Below are positions 8,497-15,635 of a stretch of DNA of 64,000 nt, in pieces. How positions within the stretch are numbered: position 1 is the stretch's first letter; every line of letters starts with the position of its first letter. This DNA is from Prevotella sp. (GTDB lineage: Bacteria > Bacteroidota > Bacteroidia > Bacteroidales > Bacteroidaceae): contig JAFZIY010000026.1 of NCBI GenBank assembly GCA_017554105.1, positions 148,228 to 212,227 on the forward strand, written 5' to 3'. The notes under the pieces are model-generated. The model made no database searches. It saw only the letters and a program-made list of their open reading frames with translations, and was not told the origin of the DNA. The position numbers were made by a program, and so were the translations under genes.

Positions 8497-11340
8497 ATGA
8501 AAAAACATCAACAGACATTAACAGGCATGAGCATCAGGATGATTATGCTACAGTTCATCCTACTTTTATCGTCGGCAGCCTTGGCACAGAGTAGTGCAGA
8601 AAACAACTATTTGCCAACCTACAACCAAGACGTGACTCTGACAGAGACCAACCTGCCCATCGTGTTCATTGACCTGTGCGGGCAGACCATACCTGACAAG
8701 GGTCAGGGGGAAATCGCAGCACACATGAGAATCATACACAATGGAGACGGACAGATTAACTATAGCGACACCGTGGCCTATCCTAACCAAACGGTGGACT
8801 ACGACGGATGGATAGAAATAAAATACCGCGGAAACACATCGTTCGATGCTTCTGAGAAAAAACCATATTCCATTACAACCCTCAAAAGCAACGTGCTGCC
8901 CAATGATGGAGGTGACAAGAAAAAGGTGAATATTCTCGGCATGGGAAAGGACAACAAATGGGCAGTGATAGCACCATTTGCAGATAAAGTGATGTTCCGC
9001 GACATCCTTTCATACGAACTGGCACGGCCATGGATGGATTTCGTACCTCAAGCAAGACTGTGCGAGTTCGTCATTAACGGCATCTACTATGGCATCTATG
9101 CCATTTCAGAAAGGGTGTCTAAAGGAAAGGACCGTCTCAACCTGCACGACCCAGGCGAGGATGAAGGAGACCTCACCGGCGATTATCTGGTGGAAATTGA
9201 CCGCAGTAACGAGCCGCACTACGAGTCGAAATACCATCCTTGGAGCGATTTCGATGGTAATGAGTTGACTAACATAACCATCAACTATCAGTATAAGAGT
9301 CCAGGCGAGGAAGACTTCGACAATCTGCCAGAAGGAGCAATGGATGAACTGCACAACCAGATAGACCAAATGGAGGATGCCTTCGCCGCAGAAAACTACA
9401 CCGAACTATATCCAGACTATATCGATGTCACCTCGTTCATCGACTACATGTTATCCACCGAGATAAGCATGAACATCGACGGTTACCGTCTCTCCACCAG
9501 CCTTTACAAATACAGTGAGGCGAGGGCACGCAACGAAGGACTCGACTCAAGGTGGAAGATGTCCGTATGGGACTACAACATAGCATGGGGCAATGCCAAT
9601 TATAACGACGGGTACAAGACGAACGAGTGGCAATACGCCTTAAACACGAGGAAACCGGAGGAAGGCGGCGTGCCATTCTATTGGTACAAAATGGTGAAAG
9701 ACCCTGCTTTTATGAGCCAGTTGAAACAACGTTGGGCTGATTACCGACAGTCGAACTATTCAGATGAGAGAATCATGGCGACCGTCGATTCCCTTGCAAC
9801 TCTGCTCACAGAATATGGCGCGGTAGAAAGAAACAATGATGCGTGGTATCTCTTAGAGCGCGAGGTATGGCCCAATGCGTATGTTGGAAATTCTTATGAG
9901 AACGAGATAAATTACCTGAAGGACTGGATACGCAAGCGTCTGAAGTTCATGGACAAGCAGTTGCTCGGAACAAAGCAAGAAGAGACAGAGCCACTGGAGG
10001 TTACCGCGGGGTGGAATGCGGATGTCATTGCCGAGGAAAGACCGGTATCAGAATACACAAACAACTCCATTGATGGAGAAAACAATGTTTTTTATTCCGA
10101 GGCTTTGGATGAATGGAATGACAACAGCGGACTGCCAAACGACGGGATTGTGGTTTCGGTAGCGACGGATGCCACATATCAGTTGGCTCCATACGATGAC
10201 AACAACTGCGTCATGCTCTGCCAAGAAGGAGATAACGCAATGGTGTATTTCAATGACCAGTTCAGTACTAAAGGTATCTATATGCTTGGCACCAGTGGTG
10301 ACGGCGAATCTGAATTGGAAGTGACTGTTTACTACATGGAAGACACGGACGGCGAACTGCACACCGTAACAATTCCCGATTGGTATGTACTGCATGAAGA
10401 ATTAGACGGAACAGAGGCGAGAGGCGCGCTTGGTAGATTTAATCGCTCAGATGATACGGTTTATCCAGACAACAACTTTTGCCTATACGACATCTATGTA
10501 CCCACCAATCCTGACAAAAATATCTATGCGATAGGTCTGACCCAGAAAAGTGACGGTTCGAGAGCAGCGGTGTTTGCTTTATCGAAGATAGTGGAAACGC
10601 TGGACATCATACTACCTGATGACGACAGTAATTCTGAGTTTAAAAACAGCGAGATTGTCACAAAATACAATACAAGCACAGCCGACCAAGTGACACTTAA
10701 AGGACGCACTTTATTCAAGGACAACACATGGAACACGCTCACACTACCCTTCTCACTGACTGACCTTACTGGTACTCCACTCGAAGGCGCCACGATTAAG
10801 ACTTTGGAAAGCTCGTCGTATAACGACGGCACACTGACGCTTAACTTCAGCGACAACCAGACGGAAGTGAATGCCGGGACACCATACATAGTGAAATGGG
10901 AAAGCGGAGAAGACATCAAAGACCCTGTGTTTACCAAAGTGATAATAGACAATAATCTCGGAACAGTGGACACCGAGGCCGTGACATTCGAGGGATTCTA
11001 TTCGCCTTATGTCATCAGCGGAATAAATCGGAAAGTCCTCTATATGGGAGCAGACAACACTCTCTACTATCCAAAATCGGCAATGACAATAGGAGCATGC
11101 CGGGCACTGTTCCACCTGAAGGGTGACATCGTAGCTGGCGACGTATCAAGCAATACAGGTGCAAAGGTCATAGTGATGAACTTCGGTGATGAGACAACCT
11201 CTATCGACATACCGGCAATCATCGATTACAAGACATCTGCAAGCGAAACGTGGTTCACTGTCGACGGACAGAGACTGAATGGCAAGCCGGCAAAGAAGGG
11301 AGTATATATCCACAACGGCAAAAAGACTGTTGTTGAATAG
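8497..11340 (+). CDS. Secreted CotH-family (spore-coat kinase-like) protein with C-terminal sorting-type tail
   Basis: A 947-residue protein with a signal peptide; the core is clearer if translation begins at Met11 (8527), MSIRMIMLQFILLLSSAALA. Residues about 100-480 carry the CotH fold: YRGNTS (110-115), FADKVMFRD, and the metal/active-site segment WDYNIAWGN near 356-364. CotH proteins of Bacillus phosphorylate other surface proteins. Whether this one is an active kinase is not shown. The C-terminal half (about 510-900) is beta-rich. The last 30 residues (TVDGQRLNGKPAKKGVYIHN) resemble a type IX secretion target tail. The gene is single, read divergently from 5323-8328, and closed by a long hairpin. 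Confidence 0.85.
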   Translation: MKKHQQTLTGMSIRMIMLQFILLLSSAALAQSSAENNYLPTYNQDVTLTETNLPIVFIDLCGQTIPDKGQGEIAAHMRIIHNGDGQINYSDTVAYPNQTVDYDGWIEIKYRGNTSFDASEKKPYSITTLKSNVLPNDGGDKKKVNILGMGKDNKWAVIAPFADKVMFRDILSYELARPWMDFVPQARLCEFVINGIYYGIYAISERVSKGKDRLNLHDPGEDEGDLTGDYLVEIDRSNEPHYESKYHPWSDFDGNELTNITINYQYKSPGEEDFDNLPEGAMDELHNQIDQMEDAFAAENYTELYPDYIDVTSFIDYMLSTEISMNIDGYRLSTSLYKYSEARARNEGLDSRWKMSVWDYNIAWGNANYNDGYKTNEWQYALNTRKPEEGGVPFYWYKMVKDPAFMSQLKQRWADYRQSNYSDERIMATVDSLATLLTEYGAVERNNDAWYLLEREVWPNAYVGNSYENEINYLKDWIRKRLKFMDKQLLGTKQEETEPLEVTAGWNADVIAEERPVSEYTNNSIDGENNVFYSEALDEWNDNSGLPNDGIVVSVATDATYQLAPYDDNNCVMLCQEGDNAMVYFNDQFSTKGIYMLGTSGDGESELEVTVYYMEDTDGELHTVTIPDWYVLHEELDGTEARGALGRFNRSDDTVYPDNNFCLYDIYVPTNPDKNIYAIGLTQKSDGSRAAVFALSKIVETLDIILPDDDSNSEFKNSEIVTKYNTSTADQVTLKGRTLFKDNTWNTLTLPFSLTDLTGTPLEGATIKTLESSSYNDGTLTLNFSDNQTEVNAGTPYIVKWESGEDIKDPVFTKVIIDNNLGTVDTEAVTFEGFYSPYVISGINRKVLYMGADNTLYYPKSAMTIGACRALFHLKGDIVAGDVSSNTGAKVIVMNFGDETTSIDIPAIIDYKTSASETWFTVDGQRLNGKPAKKGVYIHNGKKTVVE

Positions 11341-11374
11341 TATTCCTTGGTATCCTCATGGGTATAATGTCATG

Positions 11375-11417
11375 ATGTTGTTTTCGGGAAAACCTTATGT
11401 GTACCCGAAAACAACAT
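11375..11417 (+). terminator. Hairpin terminator after the CotH-family gene
   Basis: A perfect 14-bp stem, ATGTTGTTTTCGGG with CCCGAAAACAACAT, and a 15-nt loop. A T/A-rich tract follows rather than a pure T run, so its efficiency is uncertain. Confidence 0.7.
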
Positions 11418-11433
11418 TATATTATTGTTACTC

Positions 11434-11466
11434 TTGCAGTTATGAAAAATAATTATTATCTTTGCA
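11434..11466 (+). promoter_or_regulatory. Promoter of the RlpA-like gene
   Basis: TTG (11434-11436), 20-nt spacer, TATCTTTGCA (11457-11466): a perfect match to the Bacteroidetes promoter. Confidence 0.8.
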
Positions 11467-11570
11467 GCCCACATAAGATAGTAAATCAAATGTTTAACTA
11501 CTAACCGGCGTAAAGGTTTCCGCCATTTATGTCAGCGGAAAGCTCAGTAAAGCCGACTAACAATAATGTT

Positions 11571-11948
11571 ATGAAAAGATTTTTAAGCATCATCATCCTA
11601 ATGCTCACGCTATGCGTCGCCACAGCTGACGCACAGGAGAAGGGCATCGCAAGTTACTATGGACTGAAAGCACACGGACGCAAGACCTACAGCGGAGAAA
11701 GACACGACGCCTACGGATATGTCTGTGCCCACAAGAAACACCCCATGGGGACCAAACTGAAAGTCACCAACCAGCAGAACGGAAAGAGCGTGGTGGTGAA
11801 GGTGAACGACCGCGGACCATTCCACAAGGGATGGATTGTCGATCTCTCGTGGCAGGCAGCCAAGGACCTGGGCATCCTCTCACAAGGAATAGCACCCGTT
11901 GTCGTTGAGGTTGTGAAAGGAGAAGCAAAGGAAGAAAAGAAGGAATAA
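11571..11948 (+). CDS. rlpA: RlpA-like double-psi beta-barrel protein (septal ring lytic transglycosylase family)
   Basis: An in-frame Met 14 codons upstream exists, but the start at 11571 opens a signal peptide directly (MKRFLSIIILMLTLCVATADA), giving 125 residues. The mature part is a single DPBB domain: GIASYYG, HGRKTYSGE, HPMGTKLKVTN and VNDRGPF are the RlpA hallmarks, and the Asp in NDRGP corresponds to the catalytic acid. There is no SPOR domain and no lipobox, so it is a minimal periplasmic form that should act on peptidoglycan. It ends in a charged Lys/Glu tail. A consensus promoter lies about 100 nt upstream. The 22-bp repeat array begins 16 bp after its stop. Confidence 0.88.
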   Translation: MKRFLSIIILMLTLCVATADAQEKGIASYYGLKAHGRKTYSGERHDAYGYVCAHKKHPMGTKLKVTNQQNGKSVVVKVNDRGPFHKGWIVDLSWQAAKDLGILSQGIAPVVVEVVKGEAKEEKKE

Positions 11949-11963
11949 CAAAAACCGATATTG

Positions 11964-12082
11964 TTACCAGCCGTTGGTAGGGTTGTTACCAGTGGCTGGT
12001 AACCTTGTTACCTGTATCTGGTAACACGATTACCGATGCTTGGTAATGACATTACCAAACGGCTGGTAAGACGATTACCAAA
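11964..12082. repeat. Array of 22-bp palindromic repeats (five full units and a partial)
   Basis: TTACC starts at 11964, 11986, 12008, 12030, 12052 and 12075, an exact 22-bp period apart from one 23. Each full unit carries a palindrome TTACC-N7/8-TGGTA, for example GTTACCAGTGGCTGGTAAC, with the middle bases varying. The period is not a multiple of three, so it is not a coding repeat. There are no CRISPR spacers. It lies between rlpA and gdhA, about 130 bp before the gdhA promoter. Confidence 0.85.
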
Positions 12083-12211
12083 TTGATGTGAAAAGTTGGT
12101 AGAATGCCGACCATGAAGCAGTGGTGGTCATATACATTTACACACCGCAACATGAGCGACAGAAATTGCCTCTGAGAAACACATAAAAAGCGAAAAAAAA
12201 CACGTTTTTAC
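12083..12211. other. Remainder of the rlpA-gdhA gap
   Basis: Between the palindrome array and the gdhA promoter I see no gene, hairpin or further repeat. Confidence 0.5.
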
Positions 12212-12243
12212 TTGGAAGTTTCAAATAAAAAAACTAATTTTGC
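12212..12243 (+). promoter_or_regulatory. gdhA promoter
   Basis: TTG at 12212-12214, 20-nt spacer and TAATTTTGC at 12235-12243, giving a leader of about 50 nt. Confidence 0.75.
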
Positions 12244-12298
12244 TGCAAATACCAGACGATAAGTCAAAGTATAATCCTTAAATAAAAAACACAATACT

Positions 12299-13636
12299 AT
12301 GGAAGTTGAGAAAATAATGCAAGGTCTGGAGCGTAAGCATCCAGGTGAGGCAGAGTATCTGCAGGCAGTGAGAGAGGTGCTGACATCTATTGTTGATGTG
12401 TATAACAAGCACCCTGAGTTTGAAAAAGCAAAACTCATCGAGCGCCTTGTCGAGCCAGAACGCATCACCACATTCCGCGTTCCCTGGGTAGATGACAAGG
12501 GCGAGGTACAGGTGAACATCGGCTACCGCGTGCAGTTCAACAGCGCCATCGGTCCGTATAAAGGCGGACTGAGATTCCATCCTTCTGTTAACCTTTCAAT
12601 CCTTAAGTTCCTCGGTTTCGAGCAGACATTCAAGAACGCACTCACCACCCTCCCCATGGGTGGTGGCAAGGGTGGTTCCGACTTCGCACCGCGCGGCAAG
12701 AGCGACGCTGAGATTATGCGCTTCTGCCAGGCCTTCATGTGCGAGCTTTACAAGGTGATTGGTCCCGACATGGATGTTCCTGCCGGTGATATCGGCGTGG
12801 GCGGACGCGAGATTGGTTATCTCTTTGGAATGTACAAGAAACTGACAAGCCAGTTCCACGGTGCCACACTGACCGGAAAGGGACTGGAATGGGGCGGTTC
12901 TATATTGCGACCAGAGGCAACAGGCTTCGGTGCGCTCTACTTCGTTCACCACATGCTCGACAATGCAGGCATTGACATCAAGGGCAAGACGGTGGCACTC
13001 TCCGGATTCGGAAACGTGGCATGGGGCGCTGCTACCAAGGCAACAGAACTGGGTGCAAAGGTAATTACCATCTCCGGACCTGACGGATATATCTACGACC
13101 CGGAGGGCATCAGCGGTGAGAAGATAGAGTACCTGCTCGAACTGAGAGCAAGCGGAAACGACATCTGCGAGCCATACGCTGAGGAATTCCCAGGTGCCAC
13201 ATTCTATCCAGGCAAGAAACCTTGGGAGCAGAAAGCAGACATCTACCTGCCATGTGCCACACAGAACGAGTTGAACGGTGCCGACGCTGATATGATTCTC
13301 GCCAACAAGCCCGACTGCGTGGCAGAGGTGTCCAACATGGGATGTACGGCAGAGGCTGTCGATAAGTTCATTGCCGCCAAACAACTCTTCGCTCCCGGCA
13401 AGGCAGTGAATGCCGGTGGTGTCGCCACATCAGGACTTGAGATGACTCAGAACTCAATGCGTATGTCATGGAGTGCCGAGGAAGTTGACGAGAAACTGCA
13501 CACCATCATGAAGGGTATTCACGAGCAGTGCATGAAGTACGGTCAGGAAGACGGTTACATCAACTACGTCAAAGGTGCCAACATCGCCGGATTTATGAAG
13601 GTTGCTAATGCAATGATGGCACAAGGAATCGTGTAA
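12299..13636 (+). CDS. gdhA: Glutamate dehydrogenase, NADP-type
   Basis: At 445 residues it has the usual length of the hexameric small (NADP-type) enzyme. The substrate-binding signature GPYKGGLRFHPSV is present, as are PMGGGKGGSDF with the catalytic lysine, PAGDIGVGGREIG, and the Rossmann segment SGFGNVAWGA. The family interconverts 2-oxoglutarate plus ammonia and glutamate in the cytoplasm, the main ammonium-assimilation route in gut Bacteroidales. The coenzyme is inferred from overall similarity to NADP-type enzymes and not proven. It is monocistronic with its own promoter and terminator. The palindrome array upstream could contribute to control. Confidence 0.96.
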   Translation: MEVEKIMQGLERKHPGEAEYLQAVREVLTSIVDVYNKHPEFEKAKLIERLVEPERITTFRVPWVDDKGEVQVNIGYRVQFNSAIGPYKGGLRFHPSVNLSILKFLGFEQTFKNALTTLPMGGGKGGSDFAPRGKSDAEIMRFCQAFMCELYKVIGPDMDVPAGDIGVGGREIGYLFGMYKKLTSQFHGATLTGKGLEWGGSILRPEATGFGALYFVHHMLDNAGIDIKGKTVALSGFGNVAWGAATKATELGAKVITISGPDGYIYDPEGISGEKIEYLLELRASGNDICEPYAEEFPGATFYPGKKPWEQKADIYLPCATQNELNGADADMILANKPDCVAEVSNMGCTAEAVDKFIAAKQLFAPGKAVNAGGVATSGLEMTQNSMRMSWSAEEVDEKLHTIMKGIHEQCMKYGQEDGYINYVKGANIAGFMKVANAMMAQGIV

Positions 13637-13702
13637 ATATGATGGTACAACATTGATCGTCGTACGAATTACACTCTATATTCTAAATGTTTTTAATGTT
13701 AG

Positions 13703-13741
13703 CCTGGGCAAGTCGTGAGATTTGTCCAGGATTTTGTTTGA
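13703..13741 (+). terminator. gdhA terminator
   Basis: CCTGGGCAA pairs with TTGTCCAGG (one G-T wobble) and is followed by ATTTTGTTT on the plus strand. Confidence 0.8.
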
Positions 13742-13775
13742 CAAAAAGACATGCTTTTGGACAGAAAGACATAAA

Positions 13776-13832
13776 TGAGTTAGGAGTTAGGAATTAGGAG
13801 ATAGGAGGTAGGAGGTAAGTGGTATGAGGTAA
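13776..13832. repeat. TTAGGAG-type heptamer array
   Basis: About seven degenerate units (TTAGGAG, TTAGGAA, ATAGGAG, GTAGGAG) in tandem. The same heptamer appears in reverse complement (CTAACTC) at 42018-42068. Confidence 0.65.
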
Positions 13833-13852
13833 GAATAAATAAGGTCTTATAG

Positions 13853-13896
13853 TCCCCCCCAGGGGGGATTATGGGGGGCAGGGGATTAAGGGGGCT
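13853..13896. repeat. C/G-run dispersed repeat
   Basis: CCCCCCCAGGGGGGATTA followed by further G runs. Nearly the same sequence recurs at 43344-43370. Confidence 0.6.
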
Positions 13897-14124
13897 TTCC
13901 CATTTACAAAAACAAGAGAAACTCTTTTAATGATTTCAATCTTTCAGATTATTGTTTGGCGTTGATGTTGCCTGTCTGTAAACGAGTTTACGTCATTCAC
14001 CATCAACACCAACCAACGCATTCCATGCTGTGAAATCAGTAAAAGCAAAAACAACGCTTACGCTAAAAATCGGCTGCGCATAACTATACCACTGTTTTTT
14101 AGGTTTGAAGAACCGGTGTTTTTT

Positions 14125-14257
14125 CCCATGCAAGTAGGTAAAGCCTCGGGAAGAGGCGAAGATGCTAGACAGAAGTTTTTATCTGGAAACTCGTTTCCAA
14201 GGAAAAACAGCTGGATTGAATCTTATAAGGGCTCAAGCCCTTACATACTGACATGGG
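14125..14257 (+). repeat. 131-133 bp dispersed element, copy 1 (plus orientation)
   Basis: Bounded by CCCATG...CATGGG. The right terminal repeat (TACATACTGACATGGG) is intact and the left one is degenerate. The interior has three hairpins: GCCTC-GGGAA-GAGGC, GGAAA-CTCG-TTTCC and AAGGGC-TCAA-GCCCTT. Conserved sequence continues about 20 bp past the right end (AGTTCTTTTAGGTTTTT). The same layout recurs at 43420-43550 and 50307-50439. Confidence 0.85.
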
Positions 14258-14291
14258 AGTTCTTTTAGGTTTTTGTTATTGGGCTAAAAAA

Positions 14292-14326
14292 ACAGAAAGA
14301 CAAATCTTTTCTTTTTGTCTTTCTGT
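14292..14326 (-). terminator. Terminator of the glycine-zipper lipoprotein gene
   Basis: ACAGAAAGACAAA pairs with a T-rich complementary arm; seven T follow on the minus strand. It lies 70 bp after the stop at 14396. Confidence 0.75.
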
Positions 14327-14395
14327 CCTTATTATTTATGTCTTTATGTCTAAACCCCTTATGTCTTTATGTCCAAACATGTCTTTTTGTCTAAA
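14327..14395. repeat. ATGTCTTTATGTC short dispersed repeats
   Basis: Tandem copies of (T)ATGTCTTT(A/T)TGTC. Related copies occur at 13738-13775, 43271-43301 and 50918-50960, always in intergenic DNA. Confidence 0.55.
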
Positions 14396-15229
14396 CTATC
14401 GGCGGCTAGTAGGAACATCGAACTCCGTGATACGTGATGTCACTTGTTCCTTTCCTTGTATTGCACGCACACGGAAGCGAGCACGACCATCCTTCAGTCG
14501 GTTGCCAGCCTGCACCGTTGCGGTATAGCGTATTCCCCGATGTGGCGGGATTCTCTCAACGTGAATCGATGGCGAGATAAATATCTGTCTTGAACCCGTG
14601 GTCTCCTCCACTATCGGCTGAACGTCGTATAACATACGGTCGGAGTTGTTGAACACCTCAAAGATTACCTTCGATGTCTCGCCGGCACGCAGCACGTTGT
14701 CAGTATTGTCGTCCACGAAACGCGCATTGCGAATCTCCAGTTCAGGGTTGAACGTCACGCTCGAGCCACTGCCGTTCTTGTACGTCGGGTCATAGGAACG
14801 GGGGGTAACAGCGCTGTAATGACCATTATAGTCCTGGTCGTTATAGTCGTAGATGCGGTCGTCACCGCTGTTAGTAGGATCAAACCCGCTGTCGTCCATA
14901 CGTCTCTGCTCGTAGTCACGGTTGTCGTATGTGCCGCGTCGGTCGTAACGATAATCATAGTCACGCTGACGACGCTCGCGAGCCTCTTCCCTACGCTCCT
15001 GCTGTGCCTGTTCCGTAGCACTACCCACGGCAGCACCAACCACTGCACCACCAGCCATACCTATGATTGTTCCGATATCACTGCCACGAGGGCCACCAGC
15101 GATTCCACCTATGGCAGAACCAAGAATAGCACCGATGCCTGAGCCCTGATATGCTCCAACACCCGTATATGTGGTGCAGCCGCTGAGTAACAGCGAAGCG
15201 CACGCAACAGTCATTATTACTTTTTTCAT
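14396..15229 (-). CDS. Glycine-zipper lipoprotein (277 aa)
   Basis: The N-terminus MKKVIMTVACASLLLSGC has a lipobox (LLSGC, Cys18), so the mature protein should be lipid-anchored. Residues about 25-75 are a glycine-zipper region (GSGIGAILGSAIGG, GGAVVGAAVGS) of the type that inserts in or spans membranes. A highly charged Arg/Glu/Tyr segment follows. The C-terminal half (about 165-277) is a beta-rich domain around LEIRNARFVDDN and FEVFNNSDRMLYDV. The exact role is unknown. An envelope-structural protein is the likely class. A -7 box lies 34 nt upstream and a terminator downstream, so it is a single-gene unit. Confidence 0.82.
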   Translation of the reverse strand: MKKVIMTVACASLLLSGCTTYTGVGAYQGSGIGAILGSAIGGIAGGPRGSDIGTIIGMAGGAVVGAAVGSATEQAQQERREEARERRQRDYDYRYDRRGTYDNRDYEQRRMDDSGFDPTNSGDDRIYDYNDQDYNGHYSAVTPRSYDPTYKNGSGSSVTFNPELEIRNARFVDDNTDNVLRAGETSKVIFEVFNNSDRMLYDVQPIVEETTGSRQIFISPSIHVERIPPHRGIRYTATVQAGNRLKDGRARFRVRAIQGKEQVTSRITEFDVPTSRR

Positions 15230-15262
15230 GTCTCTTAGGTTTTAGTCCGTTAATGTTTTCGG

Positions 15263-15272
15263 GGCAAAGATA
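15263..15272 (-). promoter_or_regulatory. -7 box (TATCTTTGCC) for the glycine-zipper gene
   Basis: A perfect TAnnTTTGC on the minus strand, with no good -33. Confidence 0.6.
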
Positions 15273-15354
15273 TTCATTTTACCCGAAACGAAAATGAAAA
15301 TTCCCCTATTTTAACATAGGGAAATCCCTAAAGGCCAAACATTTAACATCTATT

Positions 15355-15392
15355 AAAAGCCCCTGACACAATCGTTGTGCCAGGGGCTTTTT
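15355..15392 (-). terminator. Terminator closing the 15.4-20.9 kb surface-protein operon
   Basis: A long stem, AAAAGCCCCTGACACAA against TTGTGCCAGGGGCTTTTT, with a 3-nt loop and one mismatch, 34 bp past the small gene's stop. Confidence 0.85.
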
Positions 15393-15425
15393 AAAGGTTA
15401 AATACGTTACAAGTGTTATAGAAAA

Positions 15426-15626
15426 CTACTTGTCTATTTTCTCTTTCTCTTCATCAGACCACACGTCTTTGATGGGTGCGGCGATTTCTTCGTCATCATT
15501 AACAACGTCATCCGTAGTCTTACCTTCCGGGTCAGCAGGAGTCGGGGATGTTTCAATAACTTCCATTAACTCGGCCCCATAGGGTAAAGCTTCCACTCCT
15601 GGAGCTAGATACTTTCTCTTTTCCAT
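15426..15626 (-). CDS. Small acidic Y-x-x-P protein, partner of the 1746-aa surface protein
   Basis: This 66-residue protein (MEKRKYLAPGVEALPYGAEL...) has no signal peptide. It is strongly acidic, with a C-terminal KDVWSDEEKEK segment. It begins 9 bp after the stop of the giant protein and ends before a terminator, so the two are co-transcribed. The 85-residue protein at 45352-45609 has the same position behind the other giant surface protein and the same pattern (Y-x-x-P-x3-A-x5-E near the start, KD-W-acidic near the end). I know of no function. A chaperone, regulator or processed peptide is only a guess. Confidence 0.75.
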   Translation of the reverse strand: MEKRKYLAPGVEALPYGAELMEVIETSPTPADPEGKTTDDVVNDDEEIAAPIKDVWSDEEKEKIDK

Positions 15627-15635
15627 TAACTAAAA

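Larger units (their letters stand above)
13637..14291. other. Repeat-rich intergenic stretch after gdhA
   Basis: No gene is visible. In order it contains the gdhA terminator, a GACA(A/T)AAAGACAT repeat (13738-13775), a TTAGGAG-type array (13776-13832), a C/G-run element (13853-13896), and copy 1 of the 131-133 bp dispersed element (14125-14257). Confidence 0.6.

Noticed and set aside
11964-12082. CRISPR array
   Set aside because: Repeats are contiguous at 22 bp with no spacers and no cas genes nearby.
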